A stretch of 64,000 nt of DNA, from positions 11,731,980 through 11,795,979 of the forward strand of contig OZ037771.1 in assembly GCA_964035545.1 (NCBI GenBank), read 5' to 3'. The notes below the pieces were generated by a model that did not search any database, was not told where the DNA came from, and saw only the letters and a list, made by a program, of their open reading frames with translations. This document shows, in pieces, positions 11,400 through 22,529 of this stretch. Position numbers and translations under genes: made by a program. Within the stretch, counting starts at the first letter, position 1, and every line of letters starts with the position of its first letter. The stretch comes from Bugula neritina. Its lineage: Eukaryota > Bryozoa > Gymnolaemata > Cheilostomatida > Bugulidae.

Positions 11400-14300
11400 A
11401 AAAACCTCAAACCATTAGTGACTCAACAATATTCTAGTTAACATAGAAGAACTTCAATCTCTTCTGATATGAAGGGTTGGGGTAGTTCTATACTAACTGT
11501 ATTCTGTATATTCTCCAATAGTTTATCTTATCTGCAAACAGAAAACTCATTGAAAATATTTTAGCTGACATAGAAATCATTTTGCATTTTTTGCTAACAT
11601 ACAAAGTGTAAGGTGCCTTCTATACCAGCTTTCTATTCCTTCATCAGGGAACATAACTCTGTATTCTAGTGACAGCAACAATATTCTAGTTAGCATAGAA
11701 TAACTTTAATCTTGTCTGACAGAAAGTACAAGGTGAGGGTTGTTCTACACTAACTGTATTTTATGTCCCCTGTATCCTCAGTCAGCACTAGGTTGGGGTG
11801 GCTCTCTACTGTATATTTTATGTTTACAACTTTTAAAGTTTGTCAATATTGCTTTACAAATCTGTTTCTATTTTATTAAAGCTTTTGCACCTTCATATCT
11901 TGAAATGTTCTGAAAACTGAAATTCATTAAAAATATTTTAGCTGGCATACAAGGTGCTTTCTATACCAGCTTAATATTCCTTTATCAGGGAACACAACTC
12001 TATACTCTAGTCACAACAATATACCAGTTAACATAGACTTACTTCAATCTTGTCTGCTATCTAAAGCACAAGGTGAGAGTTATTCTATACTAACTGTATA
12101 AAAATCATTTCATACTTTTTGCCTACATACAAAGTGTATAAGGTGCTTTTTATACCAGCCTTACACTCGTTCATCAGGGAACACAACTCAAAATTACAAG
12201 AAAAATATTCTAGTTAGCATAGAATAACTTTAATCTTGTCTGACAGAAAGCACAAGGTTAAGGTTTTTCTATACTAGCTGTGTATTTTATGTCCTCTGTA
12301 TCCTCAGTCAGCACCGCAGACGAAGATTCATTTAAACTATTTTAGCTGGCATAGAAATCATTTTACATTTTTTGTTATCATATGAAGTGTAAAGTGCTTT
12401 CTATACCAGCTTTATATTCCTTCATCAGGGAACACAACTCTATACTCTAGTCACAACAATATTCCAATTAACATAGACTTACTTTAATCTTGTCTGATAT
12501 CTAAAGCACAAGGTGAGGGTAATTCTATACTAATTGTATATTTTATGTGTACTGTTATCCCAGTCTAGGAATATATATATTGCTTAACAAAAAAATTTCA
12601 GTTAACATAGCTTTTGCATTTTCATATCTTAAAATGCTCTGCAACCAGAAAGCATTGAAAGTGATTTAGCTGGCACAGAAATAATATTTTTCTCCCCCCC
12701 CCTCATACAAGGTGTAATGCTCTAATACCATCTTTATATTCCTTCATTAGAGAACACAACTCCAGTTTTTAGCTACAGCAAAAAATTCTTAGTCAAAGTG
12801 GAACAACTTTTACCCAGCAAAGATATATAGCATTTGTTTGGGTCTTTCCTCGTTAACTCTATGTTATACCTACAATTATCTCAGCCTACCAATATCGTTT
12901 TATAAAATATTTTCAAGTAGAGCTTTATGGCTATCATACCTTCAAGGATCTACCAACAATTGTTCATTCAAAATATTATTTTAGCTGGCATAAAATTCAT
13001 TTTACATTTTTTGCTAACATACAAAGTGTAAAATGCTTTCTATACCAGCTTTATATTCCTTCATCAGGGAACACAACTGCTTATTTTAATGACAACAAAA
13101 ACTGTTTAGTTAACATACACCAGGAGCTTTATATGCATGTTGTTTTATCAGGGGACACAACTCTTTATTCTAGTGCTAGTGACAACAATATTCTAGTTAG
13201 CATAGAACAATTTCTATCCAGTCTGATACAGAGCACTGGGTTGGGGTGGTTCTATATTAACTGTATATATTATGTCTGCAATTACCCTAGCCTACCAAGT
13301 ATTTTCAACTTCTAGTGACTACAACAACAATATTCTAGTTAACATAGAACAACTTTAATCTTGTCTGACAGAAAGTACAAGGTGAGGGTTGTTCTATACT
13401 AGCTGTATATTTTGTATTATCCATATATATACTCTTTCATCAGGGAACACAACTCAAAATTACACCAAAAATACTCTAGTTAACATAGAACAACTTCTAT
13501 CCAGTCTAATACAGAGCACTGGGTTGGGGTAGTTCTATATTAATTGTATATTTTATGTCTGCAATTACCCCAGCCTACCAAGTATTTTCAACTTCTAGTG
13601 ATAGCAACAATATTCTAGTTAACATAGAATAACTTTAATCTTGTCTGATTAAAAGTACAAGGTGAGGGTTGTTCTGTACTAACTGTGTATTTTTTATTCT
13701 TCATTTTCAAAACCTCGCAATGTAATTGGTTGTATGACAGAAGAAATTATACAGATGCTGTCTTGGTCATCATAAAAACTAGTAAGACATCGATAAGTGG
13801 CATAGTTTTGAATCTAATCCATATAATATAATACATGGAAGTTGGATAAATCTTGACTGGCTGTTATATATTTTATCTCGATATGCAAAGCCTATCAATA
13901 TGTTTTAAGTTTTAGTAAAGATTGTGATTTTCAATTAGTTAAATAGTCTGTGGACAGAATAACTCATTGATAATATTTAGCAGGCATAGAAATCATTTTA
14001 AATTTCCATATGATATAATGCATGGAGTTGGGGTGGTTCTATACCAACTGTATATATTTTATATTCTCCAATATTTTATGTTCACATCTACAAACAGAAA
14101 ACTCATTAAAAATATTTTAGCTGGCATGGATACAATCTGGTATTTCTTGCAAACCTACAAAATGTGAGGTGCTTTCTATACCAGTTTTATATTCCTTCAT
14201 CAGACAACACAACTCTATATTGTAGTCACAACAATATTCCAGTTAACATAGACTTACTTTAATCTTGTCTGATATCTAAAGCACAAGGTGAGGGGAATTC

Positions 14301-14780
14301 TATACTAACTGTATATTTTATGTCTACTGTTATCCCAGCCTACCTATATTGCTTAACAAAAAATTTTAATTTTACTAAAGCTTTATGAGTATCATATCTT
14401 TAAAGATCTGCAACCAACAACTGTTCATTTGAAATATTTTTCTATTTTATGCTAACATACAACGTGTAAAATGCTTTCCATACCAGCTCTATATTCCTTC
14501 AACAGGGAACACAACTTTATATTCTAGTTACAGCAACAATATATTCTAGTTAACATAGAACAACTTTAATCTTGTCTGACAGAAAGTACAAGGTGAGGGT
14601 TATTCTATACTAACTGTAATATAATCCTTCATTAGGGAACACAACTCCAATTTTTAGTTAGAGCAACAGTCTTCCAGTTAACATAGAAAAACCTCTATCC
14701 AGTCTGATATATTGCATTGGGTTGTGGTGGTTCTATTGTAACTGTATATATATTATGTTTTCCATTGTCAAAGCTAATCA
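11400..14780. repeat. Diverged complex satellite, third block
   Basis: Same family and sub-motifs as 3200-7580 (for example ATCAGGGAACACAACTC, GTTAACATAGA, CTATACTAACTGTAT), about 1 kb shorter through unit deletions. A C-run near 12700 sits in a diverged unit. No coding potential. Confidence 0.8.
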
Positions 14781-14849
14781 ATATTGCTTTACAAATGATG
14801 TCTGATATTTTTCAAAAATGTCCGAAAGGGCTATATCTATAGATTTTAT

Positions 14850-15420
14850 TAACATCTCAACTATTATTCTGAGCAAACAAACTAATAACAGTGATCAGGG
14901 TGCAATGGTCAGGTGGCCCATTGTGCCCAGTGTGGCCAAGTTGAAAATAAATGTGGTTCAAGGAAAATTTATTTTAGAGTTTGCCATTATACTAGTTAAA
15001 CAATGTAGAGACAAGCAATGGCAACAATATCAGTAGAACCTAGGCTTGTTACCTTTGAGTGCAACAAGTTAAAAAACTTTTATGACATGTACAAAAAGTA
15101 GGCAAAAACAGTTTTTGACTCCCCTCTTCAACATGTATGCTCTGCAAGTGTTGAAACTACAATGGTTGAATAATTACGTCATTGCCTTTTTATTAAAGAA
15201 AAATCACAACTCTAAGTCAATAGGTTCTCTCACAATTTAACTGGCTTTTTGTACCCCTATGGCAGTTGTGCCACTCCCCCATCACCCCCCTCTGTTACCC
15301 CTATATGTCTGGTATTGGACTATCCTCATACATAAGCTATTGTAAATTAAACTGTGATTACCAAAATACTTGTATAATTGAGTAACAACACCATTATTTT
15401 TATGGTGTTGATACAAACAT
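14850..15420 (+). other. Conserved 3' block, copy 2
   Basis: Near-identical to 7640-8160, including the open frame ending KQWQQYQ (stop near 15034) and the downstream ATTAAAG. It lies immediately 3' of the functional acyltransferase last exon on the opposite strand, so it may overlap that gene's 3' UTR. Confidence 0.3.
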
Positions 15421-15510
15421 GATATATTGCTGCATATTTAAATTTTGATTTCTAACAGTATTTTTTTGAATTATCAATATGAATTCATTATTCAAAGCAG
15501 TATCGTTTCC

Positions 15511-17886
15511 TTAAAACAAGTTCAAGTGGGTTCCTTCAGCTATTCCATATTTATGTTTGTGAGTTTCAAAGAGGTCTATGAGAGCTGCAACATATTTAGT
15601 GTGAAAGTCATTGATCTCTTCAGATGTTGGGGTATCGTTCTGGTCTACTTCTATTGGTGAACCAACTAAAAACAAGAGCTGAAAGGTTTATATTGTATTA
15701 CCCATCACTTTCAAAAACACTGTGATAATAATATTAAGATGTAAAATAATACCAATCTATTCTTCAGTCTTCATTTTTGTAGGTTTCACAGTATATTACA
15801 AGCAGTCTCAGTTATTTGCATAGCACACCTACCTACAGTTGTGACTGGCTTGCTGTAAGGTACAATGCCTCTAGCATAAAAAAATGGTGGAGAAAGGCCA
15901 AGATAAGTTGTGGCCATCATCTGAAAGCGACGAAGTCTTGAGCCAATAGGGTTTGGAGCCTGGTTGTATAAATCGTTTTCACCAAAACTGAATACAGGCA
16001 CAATGCTGGCTCTGAAACAGATTCACCATATCTCTCAACAATAACACTTTATGCTGGAAGTGTTATTCAAATTGAATAATTGTATTTATAAATCAAATTT
16101 TTTTATAATACTTTCAATGTACATCATACTAACTTATACTCACTGTCTGTATGAGTTAGACTTACCCTGTTCTTATAGCACTTTTAATGAAGCCCTTCTT
16201 TTTATTCAAGTTGAGATTAAAGTGACCTGGATGTGCATCTAAGGCTTCCAGAGCTCCACCCACTATTAAACAGGCAGCGTTACCTTGACCTTTAGATTTG
16301 AGGATATATTCTAGACTTTCCTTGTTACAGCCACACGACCCTGTAAATAATGTTATGATGTAGTATAACATAGTTTAGGGTGCAGATGTGGTCGAGGGTT
16401 TAGAGTAATTAGCTTAGTAAACACAAAGTCATTGGTTTGAACCACAGTTAAGGCCATTGGTGATGTTAGGGAGAGTATCCAGTCATATATTGCTCTTGTG
16501 TCTAAACTTTACAATAATATAACATAGTTGGATACTTTGCAATGCACTGTAATATGATAACATAACATAGTGCAAAATACTATGTTTTATAAATTATTAC
16601 AACATACTATATATAACATAATATACTAAATATAATACAGTGTACATAATATTACATATGCATATAAATATACATTATACAATATTCTATATATGTAATC
16701 TTCACCTATCTACACTCTATCCTGTTCAGGGAAACGGAATATGTCATATTGTACAATTTACATAATACAATATACATAATATGATATTATATGTGATACA
16801 ATATAGCATGTGTATAATACAAGTTTATAAGATTAATCAATTTTTCTGACCAGGTCAAATGCCTTTGTTAAGTCAGTATGCATAATGTAATGTACACAAA
16901 ATAATATAACATATATTATACTACTTGCAATATGACATAACATACATAGTATATAATGATGATTATATTATAACAGCTGTTAATCTGAAGAGTCAAACTG
17001 AACTACCTGTAGTCATAAAGTATTCTCTGTACAGAGGAAACTGGAACTGTCCATCCAAGACAATCAGGTGGGGATCAATTCCAGGAAAGAGTTTACCAAA
17101 TCCTGTAGCTTCAGTAGCAAAGTTTCCAAAATGGCTGACACAGAGTACTCCATGGGGATGACATGCAAATAAGTAGTTTTTGTTTGGATCTAAGTCACAA
17201 GTTTTTACTAGCTTTAGTGGGAAGTAGTCTTTGAAATGTTCCCAGACCTTCCACCGTCTAATAGCTTCTACTCTGCGCCCTCCTTTGTGAGGAGACTTTC
17301 TATCATATAAGTACCATGCCAGATATACTAAGGTTAAGGGCCACAGTCTAAATAAAAAAGACATGCATACACTATAAGAATGTCACTTTGAGCTTCCATG
17401 TGTTATTTTAACGAAAATATCATGAGTTTTTACTCTTTCAGCTGTAATTCTAACCTCTCTAATTATTGTTAAAAGCAATATATAATTTCAAATGTATTAT
17501 TTTGGTATAAACCAGAATTGTATGCAGTAATACTAAAGTATTCTTATTGAGTGAAATAGCAAAGGGCTGATATTATATAACCATAATTTTACCCATTCAC
17601 TGCAGCAATATAATAGGGCTATAAATTATTTGAGTTCTTATCGCTATAATAGTCTCTGTGTGATGTCTATGGCTGCACCCTGTATTCCAACTAACAGGAG
17701 CACATAGCTTGTAATTCAATTGCAAGCTTTTGGGGCTTACATACCTGATAAAGCCAGACAGGTAAAGCCAACATACCTGGTAAAGCCAAGGTAAATCATA
17801 AACCCCAGACAGGTAAAGCCCAAGAAGAGGAATGAGCACACCCATTGAGTAATGGCAAATATTTCCAGCAGGCTTTTTGCCCCCAT
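15511..17886 (-). CDS. DGAT2/MOGAT-family acyl-CoA acyltransferase, five exons
   Basis: Predicted diacylglycerol or monoacylglycerol O-acyltransferase, an ER membrane enzyme making triacylglycerol or diacylglycerol. Coding exons (minus): 17777-17886, 17007-17347, 16166-16340, 15833-16011 and 15511-15665. Together they make 960 bases, 319 residues plus stop, with phases agreeing at all four GT-AG introns. The N-terminus has a hydrophobic segment (about residues 12-33), then LWPLTLVYLAWYLYDR. The catalytic HPHG motif is at about residues 100-103. VGGALEALDAHPG, KKGFIKSAIRTGASIVPVFS, FGENDLY and FYARG follow in family order, and the C-terminus is GSPIEV...LFETHKHKYG. An in-frame TAG lies just upstream of the start ATG (17884-17886). 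The segment between FYARG and PYSKP is about five residues shorter than in typical members. Whether the substrate is mono- or diacylglycerol cannot be read from sequence. Confidence 0.92.
16384..16512 (+). repeat. tRNA-derived SINE-like repeat in acyltransferase intron 2
   Basis: An A-box-like TGGTCGAGGGTTTAG and a B-box-like GGTTTGAACCAC are followed by a non-tRNA core CATTGGTGATGTTAGGGAGA. A related core, CATTGGTGATGCCAGGAAGA, occurs at about 36560, so this is a dispersed family. The rest of the intron (16515-16980) is AT-rich cryptic simple sequence with ACATA and TATAT runs. Confidence 0.55.
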
Positions 17887-20205
17887 TATACCAGGTTCAA
17901 AGTGCTAGACACTCTCACACACAGCAGTCAGTTCAGTACCTGATAGCATAGAGCATAAGCAACATGTAGAATAGAATATATCTCAGAAAGTAATGATCAC
18001 TAGACACTGCTGCAACAAACTCATGACACCTCTTCAGGAACGAGAAGAAAGTGCAGCAGAGATTGCATGTTGCAGTGAGAAAGGTCGAGTGTAGCTCAGT
18101 TTTGGGTAACAAAACTATTTGACAGAGGGTGCACTTTAGCACTAACATGAGAACAAACTGTATGCACATAATATTTTACTGCAAAGTTATTTGGCCGGCC
18201 TTCTGTCACATAAGCTAACTGGTTTATATTCTAAAGTCCTGGTTAACTTTTTAACCACACTAAGAAAGTAGATATAAAATTATGTGCTTTAGCATGATGA
18301 TGCAGCATTTAGAATTTATCAAAATTTCTACTTCAACTTCTATGTAGTGTTGAGTTTGCCTAGTAGTCCCCGTGGTGTAATGGTTTAGCTCTCCTGCTTG
18401 CAAGCCGGAGGTCTGTGGTTTGTATCTCATTGGGCAAAGTTTTTTATACAATTTATATCTCAAATCTAATCAATTGCTCAAAACATACAGCTTTTTAGCA
18501 GATCAAGATGTAAATATTTCTATTGAAATTGAGACGGCTAATAGTGACGTTTTGAGAAAATTTGATTTGAAGTAACTCGTTAGTTAACTAAAATTGTTTG
18601 ACCAGTAGAAATAAATCTTTGGTTTGAAGATTTTACTAAAACATATTTTTGCAATGCAAGCTGGTTTACATGCAGCTTTTGAATTGACCTATATATGCAA
18701 ATATTTTAAACAAGGTAAATCATCTGTCTAACAAGAAATGAAGCAAAAAGAAATGAAAACAATAAAAAGTAAGTGCAGTAAAGGAGAAGTGGAGAAAGGA
18801 TGTGATTTGGATTATAAAAATGTTATTTTAAAAGTTTCTACTTCCACCCTAAACCAAAATTCATTACGACAACTGAAAAGCTTAGGTCTTTAGAATATTT
18901 CCACAACAGCCCTTGATTGGCTTATAGTACTACTAGTACTACCAATCAAACCAAGAGATATACATTATTAAACAAGTTACTCTCTTGTGCACATGTATAT
19001 TGCAATGCAGTCGCTATATTAGTGCATACAAACTCACCTCACTATGTAGATGCAAGCAGAATAGACTTAAAAGATCTGACTATAATATTGCCAGTTCAAA
19101 ATCGAGGTTTAAGCTGATGGTCACACCGGCATTTCTAGCACTGCTCAGTGTGCACAAACTGAAACATCTTCTAAACAACTTTCTAAGCGCATAGTTTATA
19201 GACTCACAAACTTTAGCAGACATTTTCGTTAGGGCACTTTGACAATTCCACCCTTTAGCAAGTAAGCCTTCAGCTGGTAGTAAGGCTATATTTGATAAGA
19301 GTTGAACTGTGAACTGTCAGCTTTGGATACTGTGCCCCTATCTCTATAGATCACAAATCATCAAACCATAATCAGTAGATTGTAACTGGTAAATAAATGC
19401 ATGTTTTCTCAATCCACTGCTTGATTACATAACCAAGTGGCACTTTTTTTACTGTTTGCATCAGTTATAACATCTAATTATTTTATTTAGTGTGGCTTAA
19501 AGGCTACTCTCTACTTTGAGCTTCTACTTCTAAAATTTTCAAATAAATTTTTTGCTTTTCTCAGTAGAAATTATTTGCTGGACATAAGCTTGGATAGTTT
19601 TATATCTGTCAATTAATTTATTTAGTTTTCTACCAACACGCTAATATTATAATTGTAATGTGTATACAATGTACAAGTTAAACCACAGCAGATAAAAGCA
19701 GACTATCAACTGATTGTTATAAACTCATCTGCAACTATAGATGCAAATATAATTGTAAATAATTAAGCTGACAAAACATTTGAGATTTGAAGCTAGCTGC
19801 TATATTATTTACAAAACATTAGAAATATCTAATTATTACAGGTACAAATTAGATTAATTTCAAATATAATAAAATTCTGAAACATTAAATAATTTCTTGT
19901 TTGCCTCAAGAAATTCCTGTAATGTTGAGATATAATTGATGTGAAGTTATTTGATCTCTTTGTGCTGGTTATAGTATTGGATGGATTATGGAGACACTGA
20001 ACAAGCTACCTGTAAGATCCAGTCACTAAGGGCTGTGAGATGACAACTCTGAAGAGAGATTCACTTTGGCTTACAGAAAACTTTTATGGATTTAGGATGA
20101 TTAGTATTTGTGATCTTGAATAATAGCGGCTAAAATAACTAAAGCAATTCATTGTTATATAGAATGAGCTGCACTTTAACAAAGGTGCTAACTTAAAATT
20201 TTTGT
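17887..20205. other. Intergenic stretch upstream of the acyltransferase gene
   Basis: Apart from the tRNA-like repeat at 18369-18445 I see no supportable gene. A hydrophobic minus frame at 17933-18169 ends in a donor-like CAG|GTACTG and could hide a 5' exon. It has no recognisable domain and no matching phase, so it is not called. Confidence 0.45.
18369..18445 (+). repeat. tRNA-like sequence (degenerate, probably SINE-derived)
   Basis: It has an A-box-like TGGTGTAATGGTTTAG, an anticodon-arm-like CTCCTGCTTGCAAG and a B-box-like GGTTTGTATCTC, followed by a T-run. The acceptor stem pairs poorly, and the anticodon stem needs a bulge. I judge it a decayed tRNA or SINE head rather than a working tRNA gene. 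Confidence 0.5.
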
Positions 20206-20595
20206 TTACAGGCCTGGCCACACACTTGCCAGAAACACACGAAATTGTCTATTTGACACAAAAACTCAAACATACGATCAAATTTGAGGGAATTCAAACG
20301 AAATCGTGTTCTTGGGGTGCACCTACTGCAGACGATGGACAAAAAAAATTGAAATTAAAGATAAACACTATTTGATTGGTCAACATAATTTTAGCAACAA
20401 TGATTTTTTCATTTCTACCACGTTTCTGTGTCTGGCAATTTTTTGCTGTTTGTATCTCGTGCAAGACTCATTCACTGACTATTTATTATGTGTTTCATCA
20501 GACGAGTGTGTGGCTGGTCATAACGAGAAGATAAATCATGACAATATTCACACAAGTTTTGTGTGATTCTCACGAGTGTGAGGCCAGGCCTGTTA
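20206..20595. mobile_element. Non-autonomous DNA transposon (MITE), 384 bp, TTA target duplication
   Basis: The element body is 20209-20592. Its ends are inverted repeats: CAGGCCTGGCCACACACTTG at the left and, read in reverse complement, CAGGCCTGGCCTCACACTCG at the right. The similarity continues through AGAAACACACGAAA for over 35 bases. Direct TTA copies flank it (20206-20208 and 20593-20595), which fits the TWA duplications of PIF/Harbinger-type elements. The interior encodes no transposase. An in-frame stretch at 20306-20566 is chance. Confidence 0.8.
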
Positions 20596-20599
20596 CATC

Positions 20600-21187
20600 T
20601 CGTAACTGTAAAACTTGTCACCACAAAACTTTTCATTGGATAATTTGTCAAAGAACCCTTTTCCATAATGCAAATGAAATCTTTTTACCCATTTCAATAG
20701 ATTGAAGCTAACTGTTAGCACACTAGCTACAGTTGAAAACAAGCCTTTAATTGCTGCCGCTAATAATTCAAGACCCAAGTTACTGGCTTTACGTTCAAAA
20801 ACAGCCTGTGATGACAATCTCCCATCTCTCTGAAATATTTGAAGAAATCAAGACTAGTGCAAAACTCAGTCGGTGAGAAGGGTGAGTCACTACTAGCTGT
20901 TTTATAACTTATGACACTTTTCAATCAAGTTGATTCCTATAAGTTGAAAGCCTTCTTATTCTATTTTCTATATGGCTATGTAACAAAATAGTTTAAAACA
21001 TCTTATTGTCTGATCACAAACTTCGCTTGATGTGGAAATATAACTCTAGATCTCTTTGTTTTATCAATAGTTTTGTAGTACCACAAACTGCATAGTTGAA
21101 AGAAACTTTGTTGTATTTATGGATGACAAGGTTTATATAACATAAAACTATATAAGTAAATATCATCTAATGAAATATGTTCCATAG
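20600..21187. other. Intergenic or 5' intronic sequence of the ShKT gene
   Basis: No supportable exon. Upstream exons of the ShKT gene (signal peptide, possibly a third ShKT domain) may lie here or further left, but I could not find one with a matching phase. Confidence 0.3.
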
Positions 21188-22056
21188 ATATGTAGGCAGA
21201 TATGTGGTTTGCGTGTTGAGCCTAGAGATCTGCACAGTGAAATTACTCAGCCAATCAGAAACAGGTCTGAGATCAAGGATATCTTGACCAGCCAATCAGA
21301 ACTCACCAGTGATCAAGCTATAGGAACTGTAGAGAGTATACTACCAGCTACTCCCACTAAAACACCTAAAGTCACTCGCTATACTCTCAGCACACCTAAA
21401 GTCACCCACCACATCACCAGCGCACCTTGTGTAGACAATAGGTGGGAATGCCAGGCTTGGGCAAAAAACGGTAAGCTGTTTGAAGTTATGAGTTTAGTAG
21501 TAACTGATTATTGAAACTATTTACCATAATATATAATAACCTGATCACACTCAGATTTGCGTTTGTTTGTTGAAGCCTAAATAAAATCTATAAATTGACG
21601 TCACTTGTTATTACATGTAACTAGGAAACGTGATGCAAAAATGGTGTATAGTTTTGCAAAAAATTCTTGTTACTTTTACAAATTGAAGCAGTGGGAAAGC
21701 TAATATTTTACATATATAATCTTACATACAATCCTAATTATAATATTATAACTATGCAACAAATCAGCCCTCGAGCTGCTTTAATTTTCAAGAGTTATGG
21801 TAATTTTTTGTAAAATTGCTACATACTATTTCATGCATGAAATTGGCAGGTTAAAGTCTATTGGTTACTACAATGTTTTGCCAATTTCTTTGACGAACGT
21901 ATATTTTCTTTTGTGCACCTTTGAAAAATGAAAGTATTAGAATTTATGAGTTGAAATATGGCATATAGTTGAAATTTTCACTTTTTGTCAAATTTAGCTG
22001 AATTCTATAGGTACAACTACTTGGTTTAGCTTGTGACGCTATGAAAAGACATTGAG

Positions 22057-22090
<34 letters not shown>

Positions 22091-22328
22091 TTCAGGTCCC
22101 TGCAGCATTAGTAGTGTTAGAGGTCAATGCTCAGCTTCTTGCAACAGTTGCCGAGAGAGCCACTCTTTCACGACAGCTCAGCCACTAACCTCCACAACGA
22201 GGTCTTCAGTGACATGTTCAGATAGTGTATATGCTTGTTCGGTTTGGGCCAAAAGAGGTCTTTGTCAGAGACAGAATGTTGCTACTGCCTGTAAGAGTTC
22301 CTGTAACACTTGCAGCAATGATCTCTAA
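21188..22328 (+). CDS. ShKT-domain secreted-type protein, 3' two exons (5' incomplete)
   Basis: Exons 21188-21470 and 22096-22328 are joined in phase 1 across a 625-base GT-AG intron and end at TAA (22326-22328). Two ShKT (ShK toxin-like) cysteine modules are read, each with exactly the spacing C-x6-C-x8-C-x8-C-x3-C-x2-C. The first spans the intron (CVDNRWECQAWAKNGPC and on); the second begins CSDSVYACSVWAKRGLC. Thr/Ser-rich linkers precede and separate them (TPTKTPKVTRYTLS, TPKVTHHITS). ShKT modules occur in secreted metalloproteases, peroxidase-type and mucin-like proteins as well as channel-blocking peptides. Nothing here shows toxicity. The first residues (ICRQICGLR) look like the tail of a further ShKT module whose last Cys is Arg. 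An alternative acceptor at 21200 shortens the exon by 12 bases in frame. The signal peptide exon was not found. Confidence 0.8.
22061..22089. repeat. (AT)n microsatellite inside a 3' splice region
   Basis: About 29 bases of AT repeat end six bases before the AG acceptor (ATACTTCAG|GTCCC) of the last ShKT exon. It therefore takes the place where the branchpoint and polypyrimidine tract normally lie. Confidence 0.85.
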
Positions 22329-22503
22329 GGAACTTAGAGCCAGAGAGAAATGTTAAATACTAGTAATAGTTGACCAGCTAGTATTAAAAGTGCCTGAGAT
22401 GTTAAATAGAGACGGAGAAAAATACTTTATAACTATGGTATTATAAAGTATTATACAACATTATATATGTGTGTGATACTATTGGTTCAGTGTCTAAAAG
22501 TTT

Positions 22504-22509
22504 AATAAA
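22504..22509 (+). terminator. Poly(A) signal AATAAA of the ShKT gene
   Basis: AATAAA lies about 176 bases after the stop codon, in the sense strand of the ShKT gene. Confidence 0.5.
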
Positions 22510-22529
22510 TTACATATGAAACTGTAAAC

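Larger units (their letters stand above)
725..15810. repeat. Tandem segmental duplication, unit about 7-8 kb
   Basis: The same ordered blocks occur at about 725-8375 and 8376-15510, and begin a third time at 15511. The order is: DGAT2-like last exon plus intron 4, a unique spacer, a promoter-like block (2874-3139 and 11041-11304), several kb of satellite, and a conserved 3' block (7640-8160 and 14850-15420). Copy-to-copy similarity is obvious by eye through most blocks. The stretches 1306-1840 and 8963-10000 do not match, so the copies have had independent insertions or deletions. Homology with the real gene stops abruptly inside intron 4 after AGCAGTCTCA (about 993, 8672 and 15810). The duplication therefore took only the gene's last exon, most of intron 4 and its 3' flank. 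Confidence 0.85.

Noticed and set aside
17933-18169. Possible 5' exon on the minus strand ending FLRYILFYMLLMLYAIR
   Set aside because: Hydrophobic and donor-like end, but no domain; the acyltransferase model already has a start codon behind an in-frame stop.
18369-18445. Functional tRNA (Ala- or Cys-like anticodon)
   Set aside because: Acceptor stem mismatches and a bulged anticodon stem; better explained as a SINE head or pseudo-tRNA.
20306-20566. 86-codon plus-strand frame
   Set aside because: It lies wholly inside the MITE and crosses toward its terminal repeat; not a transposase.
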